Shown in pieces: positions 42,515 to 50,665 of a stretch of 64,000 nt of DNA (position 1 is the stretch's first letter; each line of letters begins with the position of its first letter). The DNA is taken from NCBI RefSeq assembly GCF_020686945.1, contig NZ_JAJEPR010000008.1, forward strand, positions 77,751-141,750, given 5' to 3'. The notes under the pieces were generated by a model that did not search any database, had not been told where the DNA came from, and saw only the letters and a list, made by a program, of their open reading frames with translations. Both the position numbers and the translations under genes were made by a program. Origin of the DNA: Limivivens faecihominis. Lineage in GTDB: Bacteria > Bacillota > Clostridia > Lachnospirales > Lachnospiraceae.

Positions 42515-43837
42515 ATGAAAATCACTTTTATGGGAGCGGGAAGCACGGTTTTTGCAAGAAATGTACTGGGAGATTGTATGTGTACTCCGGCCCTGCAAAA
42601 CTGCGAGATTGCGCTTTATGACATTGATGAGAAGCGTCTGGAGGATTCAAGGATTATCCTTTCCGCCATTAACAAGAACGTAAACGAGGAAAGAGCCGTC
42701 ATCAAAACTTATCTCGGCGTGGAAAACAGAAAAGACGCCCTGCGGGATGCAACATTTGTTGTAAATGCCATCCAGGTAGGCGGTTATGAGCCCTGCACAG
42801 TCACAGATTTTGAGATTCCGAAGAAATATGGCCTTCAGCAGACCATCGCCGACACCCTTGGAATCGGCGGAATTATGAGAGGACTTCGCACAATTCCGGT
42901 GCTGGAGGGCTTTGCGAGAGATATGGAGGAGGTCTGCCCGAATACCCTTTTCCTCAATTATTCCAATCCCATGGCGATCCTGACCGGTTATATGCAGCGC
43001 TACACGAAGATCAAAACCGTCGGTCTCTGCCACAGCGTTCAGGTATGTTCTGAGTGCCTTTTGAAGGATCTTGGCATGGAGGATAAGCTGGAGGGCAGAA
43101 CCGAACTCATTGCCGGTATTAACCATATGGCCTGGCTTCTGGATATTCACGATAAGAATGGCGTGGATCTTTATCCGGAGATCAAAAGACGGGCGGAGGA
43201 GAAGAACACTTCCGGCGAGAAACACCACGATATGGTGCGCTACGAGTACATCCGCCATCTGGGCTACTACTGCACTGAGTCCAGCGAACACAACGCGGAG
43301 TACAATCCCTGGTTCATCAAGTCCCGCTATCCGGAAATGATCGAAGAGTTCAACATTCCGCTGGACGAGTATCCGAGACGCTGCATCAAACAGATCGAAG
43401 GCTGGGAAAAAGAGCGAGAGGATATTCTCAAAGACGGCAAGATCACACATGAGCGCAGCAAAGAATACGCTTCTTATATTATGGAAGCTGTCGTGACCAA
43501 CCAGCCCTACAAGATCGGCGGAAATGTACGCAATGACGGTTACATTGAGAACCTTCCCTCCGATGCCTGCGTCGAGGTTCCCTGCTACATCGACGGAACC
43601 GGCGTCCATCCCACAAAGGTTGGCAAGCTTCCGGCCCATCTGGCAGCCATGAACGCCTCCAACATCGGCGTTCAGCTCATGACGATTGAGGCTGCTGTCA
43701 CCAGAGACCGCAAGAAGATTTACCAGGCTGCCATGCTGGATCCCCACACCGCCGCTGAGTTGAATATCCACGATATCATCAGCATGTGCGACGAGCTCAT
43801 CGCAGCTCATGGCGACTATATGAAAGATTATAAGTAA
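42515..43837 (+). CDS. GH4 alpha-galactosidase/alpha-glucosidase
   Basis: 440 residues, ATG after AAAGGAGG. GH4 enzymes need NAD+ and a divalent metal and act by redox elimination. The Rossmann start FMGAGSTVFARN, metal ligand region GLCHSVQ (Cys/His), and NHMAWLLD are visible. The Cys-His-Ser form is that of the MelA-type alpha-galactosidase branch, so melibiose or raffinose-type sugars are likely. No signal peptide. Controlled probably by the divergent AraC protein. Confidence 0.9.
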   Translation: MKITFMGAGSTVFARNVLGDCMCTPALQNCEIALYDIDEKRLEDSRIILSAINKNVNEERAVIKTYLGVENRKDALRDATFVVNAIQVGGYEPCTVTDFEIPKKYGLQQTIADTLGIGGIMRGLRTIPVLEGFARDMEEVCPNTLFLNYSNPMAILTGYMQRYTKIKTVGLCHSVQVCSECLLKDLGMEDKLEGRTELIAGINHMAWLLDIHDKNGVDLYPEIKRRAEEKNTSGEKHHDMVRYEYIRHLGYYCTESSEHNAEYNPWFIKSRYPEMIEEFNIPLDEYPRRCIKQIEGWEKEREDILKDGKITHERSKEYASYIMEAVVTNQPYKIGGNVRNDGYIENLPSDACVEVPCYIDGTGVHPTKVGKLPAHLAAMNASNIGVQLMTIEAAVTRDRKKIYQAAMLDPHTAAELNIHDIISMCDELIAAHGDYMKDYK

Positions 43838-43848
43838 TCATAAGCAGA

Positions 43849-43883
43849 GAAAGAGATGCCTTCCGGGTGTCTCTTTTTCCTTT
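43849..43883 (+). terminator. Terminator after the GH4 gene
   Basis: AAAGAGATGCC / GGGTGTCTCTTT stem followed by TTTCCTTTT. Confidence 0.7.
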
Positions 43884-43892
43884 TATAGTATC

Positions 43893-43936
43893 TTTACAAT
43901 AATTGATTGTTAAGTTACAATATTTTAAATAATATA
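43893..43936 (+). promoter_or_regulatory. Copy 1 of the 44-bp block with 21-bp-spaced direct repeats
   Basis: TTACAATA at 43894 and again at 43915 (period 21, two helical turns), followed by an AT-rich TAAATAATATA. The block recurs nearly unchanged at 61153-61196. It ends 37 bp before the YesM-type kinase gene. Confidence 0.65.
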
Positions 43937-43972
43937 CAGAAAAAGCATGCTTTTTGGGGGAGATGAAGAAAA

Positions 43973-45724
43973 ATGGCTTTCTGCAATAAAACCAGGGGGA
44001 CGGGAAAAAAGCCGAAAACACCGTCCCCCATGACCACCCGGGTGGTTCTTTTGTTTGTGGTGCTGGTGATCGTTCCTTTCTTTATCATGGCGGCTTTTGT
44101 TGTGAGGATTTTCCGGGATTACAACATCACGACTCTTGGAACATCCGCTATGGATTCCATGTCATCGGTGGGCTATCAGATATCCGGAGGGCTAAAAAGC
44201 CGCATGGAGAGCTCACTTTTTGCCTACTATAATGATGTTGTGGAGCTGCTGTCCGGGGAAGAGCTGACGGAAAGTGAAGAGAAGCTGATCGAAAAAAGGC
44301 TGACCTCCAATGTGTATTCGACGGATGGGGTGGCTGCAGGGGCAATCATTGACCGGAACGGAAAAGTTTATGGGGTAGGCAATTATTCCGGGGCGGTTTC
44401 TTTTATGGAAGAGCACCAGGAGGAAGTGCTTGCGGCAGGAGGAAGATGCTGCTGGTATGTGATGAATAAAATGTATGGCAGGTCCGAGCGGGACCGCTAC
44501 ATTCTGGCCAGGTCCCTGAATGATGAGAAAATGCAGCATGTCGGTTTTCTCTATATGGTTATGAGCGATTCCCTTGTGCAGGACGCCTTCGCTCAGCTCC
44601 AGTCGGACGAGGCTGTACGTTATCTCACAGACTCGGAGGGAAGGATTCTCTACAGTTCCAACAAGGAACTGGATACGGATTATCTGAATATTTCTGTCCT
44701 GGATGAGAAGAAAATCACGGACTATCATCTGACGACACTGGCAGACGGGAGAAAGGTGATTCTGGCGGGCCGCAGGATCGGCACAACCGGCTGGTACTGC
44801 ATTTCGGTGATTGAGATGGCTTATATCATGCAGCGGGCCCTGTCGCTTCTGAAACCGATTCTCTTCATTGCAGTGATTTATGTGATTTTCCTGTTTGTCA
44901 TGCTTTATATGCTGCGGAAATATATCTTCCGGCCTCTTGGAACGCTGAAAAAGGCGATGGACCAGTATGCCCAGGGGACGCTGGATTCCATGCAGATCGA
45001 ACCGATCGGAGAAGGCGAGATCCGCAGCTTATACCGGCATTTCAACCATATGATCAGCCGCATCAATGCGCTGATGGAGGATTACCGGAGGGAATCCGAG
45101 GAAAAAAACAGGCAGAAGCTTCGGGTGCTTTCCGCACAGCTGACACCGCATTTTATCTATAATGCCCTGAATACGATCAAGTGGGTGGCGGTGCTGAACC
45201 ATCAGGAAAACATCCAGAAGCTGATTGAGTCCTTAAACTATGTTCTGATGAATGCGGCCCGGGACGATGAGGCGGGTTACTGCGTGGAAGATGAACTGAA
45301 GCTGGTAGAGAATTACGCGGTCATCCAGAAAGCGCGTTTCATGAATTTTGAGCTTGTGATCGAGAAGGATGAAAACTGTTTAACTTGCAGGATCCGCAAA
45401 TTTGTCCTGCAGCCGATCATTGAAAATGCGGTCATTCACGGACTTGGCAGAGGAAAAATAAAAAATACGGAAATCAAAGTGAAGGTCTGGGCCGATGAAA
45501 ACCTGCATATCATAGTAGAAGACCAGGGTGTGGGTTTTGATGTGGAGGAGTGGAGACAGAAGCCAGGGAAAAAAGAAGGACATACCAATATTGGAATCCA
45601 TAATGTAGAAGAAATGATTCGCATGGAGTACGGGGAAAACTATGGGATGTGGATCGAGAGCAGTCCGGGAGCCGGAACGAAAGTGACCTACCTGCTTCCG
45701 GTCATCAGGGGGATACAGAAATGA
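43973..45724 (+). CDS. Sensor histidine kinase, YesM type
   Basis: 583 residues, ATG after GGGGGAGATG. A membrane helix at about 24-46, an extracytoplasmic sensor domain (about 47-290), a second helix (about 295-320), a HAMP domain, the His_kinase H-box (AQLTPHFIYNALNTIKWVA) and a HATPase_c domain (FVLQPIIENAVIHG; DQGVGFD; GIGL replaced by NIGIHN). Such kinases sense extracellular carbohydrate or its binding protein and phosphorylate the adjacent YesN-type regulator. Residues about 8-19 are coded by a copy of the GGGGACGG hairpin family. Confidence 0.92.
   Translation: MAFCNKTRGTGKKPKTPSPMTTRVVLLFVVLVIVPFFIMAAFVVRIFRDYNITTLGTSAMDSMSSVGYQISGGLKSRMESSLFAYYNDVVELLSGEELTESEEKLIEKRLTSNVYSTDGVAAGAIIDRNGKVYGVGNYSGAVSFMEEHQEEVLAAGGRCCWYVMNKMYGRSERDRYILARSLNDEKMQHVGFLYMVMSDSLVQDAFAQLQSDEAVRYLTDSEGRILYSSNKELDTDYLNISVLDEKKITDYHLTTLADGRKVILAGRRIGTTGWYCISVIEMAYIMQRALSLLKPILFIAVIYVIFLFVMLYMLRKYIFRPLGTLKKAMDQYAQGTLDSMQIEPIGEGEIRSLYRHFNHMISRINALMEDYRRESEEKNRQKLRVLSAQLTPHFIYNALNTIKWVAVLNHQENIQKLIESLNYVLMNAARDDEAGYCVEDELKLVENYAVIQKARFMNFELVIEKDENCLTCRIRKFVLQPIIENAVIHGLGRGKIKNTEIKVKVWADENLHIIVEDQGVGFDVEEWRQKPGKKEGHTNIGIHNVEEMIRMEYGENYGMWIESSPGAGTKVTYLLPVIRGIQK
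43995..44029 (-). repeat. GGGGACGGTG hairpin element, copy A (inside a coding region)
   Basis: GGGGGACGG (43995-44003) / CCGTCCCCC (44021-44029). On the minus strand the loop reads TGTTTTCGGCTTTTTTC, close to the loops of the other copies. Confidence 0.65.
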
Positions 45725-47211
45725 TAAGGATTATTATAGTGGATGATGAAATTCTGTCGAGGATTGGTTTACAGTCTTTTCTGGATGGAAAAGAAGGAAT
45801 TGTGGTGTCAGGGATCTTTGGGGAAGCAGAGGAAGCGCTGCATTTTCTGGAGGAAAATGTGGTGGATATTGTGCTGACGGATATTGAGATGGCAGAGATG
45901 GACGGCCTTTCCTTTATCCGGGAAATCCGTGAGAGAAGGCTGGCACCAGGGGTGATTATTGTGAGCTGCCATGAGGATTTTTCCTATGCCCAACGGGCGA
46001 TCTCGCTTGGGACAGACAGCTATATCCTGAAGCAGAGTCTGACGGAGAAGACGTTGATTCAGGAAGTGAAAAATGTATATGAAAAGACAGCCGGGAAAGA
46101 AGTAGAACAGAAGAAAACTCCGTGGAGGAGCAGCAGGACACCAGGATCCGCCCTCAGTGCCAGATACCGGGTGGGCGTTCTGCTGACGGATGGCAGGGAA
46201 AATGGAGCGGCCCAGGAAGCAGTCGTGGGGCCGGACATGCTGGTGCATCTTCTGGAGGAAATCGTAAGCCGCTATCAGATGGGAACCCTGTTTGCTCCCT
46301 ACAACCGGGAAACGTTTATCCTGTTTCAGCTGGACGAGGAGCTCGCTCTGGAGGAACGGCAGAAAACGCTGGAAAACTGGCTGCGGTTGCTTCAGAATAA
46401 CATCGGCCAGTACCTCACAGGAAAAATGACGATTGGAGTCAGCCAGGAGTACGAGGAACTTTCGGAGACAAGAGAGCAGTATCAGAATGCGGTTCTTGCA
46501 GCAGAACAGGCTTTTTTTCATCCGGAAAGAACGGTCTTTTTCTATAAAGAAGCGCTGACTTCAAGTGCGCCTGGAATCTTTGAGACAAAAAAATTCCTGG
46601 AAGAGAGCTGGCCGGAGCAGTTTTCGGAGGAGCTGGAACGGTGGTTTCAAGTGAGTGGAGAGCAGCAGCTGTCTGTCGCAGTCGTAAAAAACATGTTCCA
46701 GCAGAATCTCCGCCAGCTGATCCAGTCAATTCTGGAGGAATATCATTTTGAGGAAAGCTTTCGTGAAAAATGGAGACAGGAGGAGAGCCTTGTTTCTCTT
46801 ATTTCTTCCGCGGCCAGCAGTACGGAACTGAAAGACAGGGCGCTGGAGTACATGCAGGGATTCCAGGAGGCGGCGTTGCGTGCAGGAGCACAGAATCCGC
46901 TGATGGAGGTTCTGAACTATATCGACCAGCATCTGGACGGAAAGCTGACCCTGCCGGAGCTGGCGCAGATGAGCTGCATGAGCGTGCCCTCCTTCTGTAA
47001 GAAATTCAAGGAACAGACGAAAATGACGGTGACGCAATATATCAATGAGAAACGGGTGGCCTATGCCGCCACACTTTTGAAGCAGTCGAAATATTCCCTG
47101 GAGGAAGTGGCGGAGCTGGCGGGTTTTTCCAATGCCAATTATCTTCTGAGAGTCTTTAAGAAAAGTACCGGAAAGACCATCGGGCAGTATCGAAAACAGA
47201 TAAAATTTTGA
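45721..47211 (+). CDS. Response regulator, YesN type (receiver plus AraC DNA-binding domain)
   Basis: 496 residues; ATG overlaps the kinase stop (ATGA). Receiver domain 1-120 with the acidic pair VDDE, phospho-acceptor Asp in IVLTDIEM and Lys in ILKQS. A middle domain of about 250 residues is followed by two HTH motifs (LTLPELAQMSCMSVPSFCKKFK; SLEEVAELAGFSNANYLLRVFKK). It should activate the transporter and rhamnosidase genes downstream. Confidence 0.92.
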   Translation: MIRIIIVDDEILSRIGLQSFLDGKEGIVVSGIFGEAEEALHFLEENVVDIVLTDIEMAEMDGLSFIREIRERRLAPGVIIVSCHEDFSYAQRAISLGTDSYILKQSLTEKTLIQEVKNVYEKTAGKEVEQKKTPWRSSRTPGSALSARYRVGVLLTDGRENGAAQEAVVGPDMLVHLLEEIVSRYQMGTLFAPYNRETFILFQLDEELALEERQKTLENWLRLLQNNIGQYLTGKMTIGVSQEYEELSETREQYQNAVLAAEQAFFHPERTVFFYKEALTSSAPGIFETKKFLEESWPEQFSEELERWFQVSGEQQLSVAVVKNMFQQNLRQLIQSILEEYHFEESFREKWRQEESLVSLISSAASSTELKDRALEYMQGFQEAALRAGAQNPLMEVLNYIDQHLDGKLTLPELAQMSCMSVPSFCKKFKEQTKMTVTQYINEKRVAYAATLLKQSKYSLEEVAELAGFSNANYLLRVFKKSTGKTIGQYRKQIKF

Positions 47212-47283
47212 ACTTCCATAGAATTTTTTGAATTTTTCCACAAATAATCGTAAGATTGTGCAGAAACTAAAGAAGTTATTGCC

Positions 47284-47312
47284 TTGTCTGAAAATGGAAA
47301 TCTGGCTAAAAT
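47284..47312 (+). promoter_or_regulatory. Promoter of the CUT1 transporter genes
   Basis: TTGTCT (47284-47289), 17-bp spacer, TAAAAT (47307-47312), 73 bp before the binding-protein start. Confidence 0.55.
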
Positions 47313-47384
47313 GAAGCTATCAGTGAACAGTTCCGGGCAGACGAAAAAGACGGGACTGCATAAAAAGAAAAGGAGGAAAAGTGT

Positions 47385-48626
47385 ATGAAAATGAAAAAAT
47401 GGATGGCGCTGTCCTGTGCAGCAGCAATGGTTCTCAGTACATTTCCGGTATCGGCAGATGAGGCGGTAAACGAGGATGTTTCCGGTTCCATTACCGTATG
47501 GGAGCATGCCTACAGCTTTGAGGAAGCGTTAAAGGCTGTCATCGAAGGCTTCAAAGCAAAATATCCCAACGTGGAAGTGGATTACGAGATTAAGGCTTCC
47601 GATTATCAGCAGGTTCTCGCGACGGCTCTTCAGTCCGGCGAAGGCCCGGATCTTTTCTGGACAAACGGTACGGCTACGGATATCATGCCCGGCTATGTGA
47701 ACAATGGCATGGTAGAGGATCTGACGGACGTTGTGGATTTCAGTATTATAACGGATGATGCGATGAAGCTCGCTACGATTGACGGAAAACAGTATTCCGT
47801 TCCCTGGCTGACCATGGACTCCCGTGCCTGCTTCTATAACAAAGATATTTTTGCAGAGAACGGCTGGGAAGTTCCGAAGACCTTCAGCGAGTTTGAAGAG
47901 CTGCTGGCAAAGATCAAAGAGGCAGGAATCACTCCGATTTCCCAGTGCTACGAGGACTGGAGCCTTCTCTTTATCTGGGAGCCGGTGATGTCCGCATACG
48001 ATCCGGAATATACCAGAGGCCTGGATGACTATACGAGCAAGGCAGACGGACCTGGCGCAAGCGGTTCCCTCCAGAAACTGGTAGACTGGGCAAACGCAGG
48101 CTACTTTGGCGATAACTGGCTTGGCGTGATCAACAGTGATGATGCGCTTCTTGGCTTTACAACCGGTAATGCGGCAATGCTGATCGGCGGTACCTGGACA
48201 ATTTCCTCTATCGATCAGAACAATCCGGATCTCAATTACGGCGCATTCGCAATTCCGGCAGAGGACGGCACGGCTGGTCTGGTAGGAACAGCAGCAAACG
48301 GTTTCTCCATCAATGCGAATACTCAGAACAAAGAGGCAGCAGAGGCATTTGCTTCCTACTGTGCAACCAAAGAAGGACAGACCGCATGGGTTCAGGCTGT
48401 CGGCGGCGTATCTGCCTCTCCGGAAATCGAATCCTCACATCCGGTAGCACAGGAAATCTCTGTAAGCGGCGGCGGAAACATTTTCAGAAGCTGGCAGAAT
48501 GTACTTACAACTTATGCGAAAACAGATACAGCTGATACTGTCTGGTCAGAAGATATCCTTAAGGTTATGAGCGGCGAGATCACAGTTGACGACATGATGG
48601 CAGATGTGGCAGCAATTATGGAATAA
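47385..48626 (+). CDS. ABC transporter sugar-binding protein (CUT1 family)
   Basis: 413 residues, ATG after AAAGGAGG. Signal peptide cut near VSA|DE; the Cys at 10 is within the signal and there is no lipobox, so this is not a standard lipoprotein, unusual for a Gram-positive binding protein. The mature part has the fold of family 1 solute-binding proteins (GSITVWEHAYSFEEALKAVIEGFKAKYPN). Followed by a terminator and a hairpin array before the permease genes, so it is probably made in excess over them. Substrate likely a rhamnose-containing glycan, from the GH78 gene. Confidence 0.88.
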   Translation: MKMKKWMALSCAAAMVLSTFPVSADEAVNEDVSGSITVWEHAYSFEEALKAVIEGFKAKYPNVEVDYEIKASDYQQVLATALQSGEGPDLFWTNGTATDIMPGYVNNGMVEDLTDVVDFSIITDDAMKLATIDGKQYSVPWLTMDSRACFYNKDIFAENGWEVPKTFSEFEELLAKIKEAGITPISQCYEDWSLLFIWEPVMSAYDPEYTRGLDDYTSKADGPGASGSLQKLVDWANAGYFGDNWLGVINSDDALLGFTTGNAAMLIGGTWTISSIDQNNPDLNYGAFAIPAEDGTAGLVGTAANGFSINANTQNKEAAEAFASYCATKEGQTAWVQAVGGVSASPEIESSHPVAQEISVSGGGNIFRSWQNVLTTYAKTDTADTVWSEDILKVMSGEITVDDMMADVAAIME

Positions 48627-48646
48627 GTTCAGAGAACATTGACAGA

Positions 48647-48680
48647 ATGCAGGTATCAGAAATGATGCCTGCATTTTTAA
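48647..48680 (+). terminator. Terminator/attenuator after the binding-protein gene
   Basis: ATGCAGG (48647-48653) / CCTGCAT (48668-48674), then TTTTTAA. Probably partial, since the permeases have no clear promoter. Confidence 0.75.
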
Positions 48681-48685
48681 CGAAT

Positions 48686-48788
48686 CAAGCAAGTCCCATG
48701 CTTCCATTGCGAGAGCAATAAGCAGTGGGTTGGGACTTGCTTGTATCAGGAGTGGTACAAGCCACTCCTGATAAGCTGCGAAGCAGCT
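48686..48788. repeat. Array of three adjacent hairpins
   Basis: CAAGCAAGTCCCA (48686-48698) / TGGGACTTGCTTG (48731-48743); TATCAGGAGTGG (48744-48755) / CCACTCCTGATA (48762-48773); AGCTGC-GAA-GCAGCT (48774-48788). They abut without spacing between binding-protein and permease genes. Confidence 0.8.
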
Positions 48789-48864
48789 ATTCGGTTATGA
48801 GCAAGTAGCGAAGCGGATTGCGAATATCTGCTTTGAACTCTTGGATGTATGGAGGAACCGGATT

Positions 48865-49761
48865 ATGAAGAAAAACAGAAACTATTTATTTTTTATCACG
48901 CCGGGATTTGTGGTCTATACGATCTTTGCGATCATCCCGATCCTGTATGTGGTATATCTGGCTTTTACCAATTATACCGGTATGGGAAAAGCGGACTTTG
49001 TGGGTTTTGAAAACTTCATCCGCATTTTTAACGATGAACGTTTTACGCCGGCTTTTTTTAACTCTCTGAAAAACAACCTGAAATATCTGCTCTGCGTGTG
49101 GTTTATCATTACGCCGTTTCAGTATTTTCTGGCGTATTTCTTTTTCATCAAAATTCCGGCCTATAAATACATAAAGTTTATGGTATTTTTACCCTATGTC
49201 ATCAGCAGCACGGTCATCGGCTTTTTTGCAACCCTTCTTTTCAACCCGAACATCGGTCTCATGAACACGATCCTGAAAAGCCTTGGAATGGCACAGAGCG
49301 CCTGGTTTGGCAATCCTTCCATCGCCTTTAAGCTTCTGGTTCTCGTGATCATGTGGCAGGGAGCCGGTTCCGGTATTATGATTTTCTATGCGAATTTCAT
49401 GGATATTCCCCAGGAGATCATGGAGGCCTGCCGGGTGGATGGCTGTACGGAGTGGCAGCGTTTTACCAGAATCCTTCTGCCGCTGTCCCTTCCCTCCTGC
49501 GCCTCCATCATTATGATGAGTACGATCTGGGCGCTGGGCGTTTTCGACCTTCCTTATATTTTGGGCGGTTTGAACGGAGGCGTGGGCGGCAGCCTGGATT
49601 TTGCCAGCATGGTATTTTACCGTTACACCTTTGGAAGCGGTCTGGACGCGAAGACAAATCTGGGCTTCGGTTCTGCGATCAGTGTAGTCATGTTCTTGTT
49701 TATGCTGGTGGTTACGTTCCTTCAGAATAAGGTGCTGAACAAATTTGAATATGAAAATTAG
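48865..49761 (+). CDS. ABC transporter permease, CUT1 (MalF-like)
   Basis: 298 residues from the ATG at 48865 (GGAGG 9 bases upstream); the TTG at 48841 has no SD. Six membrane helices and the EAA loop EIMEACRVDGCTEWQRFTRILLPL that docks the ATPase. No ATPase gene is in the cluster, so a shared MsmX-type ATPase elsewhere is expected. Confidence 0.92.
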   Translation: MKKNRNYLFFITPGFVVYTIFAIIPILYVVYLAFTNYTGMGKADFVGFENFIRIFNDERFTPAFFNSLKNNLKYLLCVWFIITPFQYFLAYFFFIKIPAYKYIKFMVFLPYVISSTVIGFFATLLFNPNIGLMNTILKSLGMAQSAWFGNPSIAFKLLVLVIMWQGAGSGIMIFYANFMDIPQEIMEACRVDGCTEWQRFTRILLPLSLPSCASIIMMSTIWALGVFDLPYILGGLNGGVGGSLDFASMVFYRYTFGSGLDAKTNLGFGSAISVVMFLFMLVVTFLQNKVLNKFEYEN

Positions 49762-49773
49762 GAGGGGCATTTT

Positions 49774-50652
49774 ATGAGGGTGAAAAAGTTACAGGAAAGC
49801 GACAGAAGAGGAGGAAAGGAAGTGCTCTCCAGGCAGGGAAAAATCTTCCGCTGGACGATCTCGATTCTTCTGATTATCTATACCAGCATTGCGATCTTTG
49901 TCACCGTGGTGACGCTGATGGATTCGGTAAAAACCAGGAGCGATCTTCTGAAAAGCTTTATTGCCATTCCCACCAGCATCACCTTTGAAGCCTACAAAAA
50001 GGTACTGTTTGAAAACGACTTCATCCGGTATTTTGGAAACAGCCTGATTCTCACGGTGGGCGGCACGGTTGGCTGTATCATCCTGTCCGCCATGATGGCC
50101 TATGGAATTGCGCGTTATGAATTTAAGGGAAAAAATCTGCTGTCCAGCTATCTGTTGCTTGGTATGATGGTTCCGGTGCAGGTGACAATCCTTCCGGTGT
50201 TCCTGATGCTGAAAAAGATGGGTCTCCTGAATAAACTGGCCGGAGTGCTGTTTCTCTATATTGCGGGAATTTCGATGTCCTGCATTGTATTTCAGAAGTT
50301 TTTTAAGACGCTTCCGAGAGAGCTGGAGGAATCCGCGCGGATGGACGGCTGCCATGATGTGAAAGTGTTTTTCCGGATCATTTTCCCGATTGCGAAGCCG
50401 GTGATTGTGACGATGGCGCTGATCAAAGCCATCGGCTGCTGGAATGATTTTTATATGCCGATGATTCTTCTCGGCAACAAAAATACGACGACGCTGACAC
50501 TGGGAATCTACCGCTATGTGGGCCAGTTTACGAGATACATGAGCGAGACGATGGCGGCTGTTATCATCACGCTGATTCCGATTGTGATTCTGTATTTTGC
50601 ATTTTCCACGCAGATCATGGAAGGTATGACCAGCGGAGCCGTGAAGGGATAA
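49774..50652 (+). CDS. ABC transporter permease, CUT1 (MalG-like)
   Basis: 292 residues, ATG after AGGAGGGG. Six helices and the EAA loop ELEESARMDGCHDVKVFFRIIFPI. Partner of the preceding permease; together they form the channel for the binding protein. Very hydrophilic first 25 residues. Confidence 0.92.
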   Translation: MRVKKLQESDRRGGKEVLSRQGKIFRWTISILLIIYTSIAIFVTVVTLMDSVKTRSDLLKSFIAIPTSITFEAYKKVLFENDFIRYFGNSLILTVGGTVGCIILSAMMAYGIARYEFKGKNLLSSYLLLGMMVPVQVTILPVFLMLKKMGLLNKLAGVLFLYIAGISMSCIVFQKFFKTLPRELEESARMDGCHDVKVFFRIIFPIAKPVIVTMALIKAIGCWNDFYMPMILLGNKNTTTLTLGIYRYVGQFTRYMSETMAAVIITLIPIVILYFAFSTQIMEGMTSGAVKG

Positions 50653-50665
50653 GGAGGAATGGGAT

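Noticed and set aside
43973..44060. Starting the YesM-type kinase after the internal hairpin
   Set aside because: The ATG at 43973 has a good SD, and a later Met (44030) would leave the first membrane helix almost without a cytoplasmic start; kept as the longer form.
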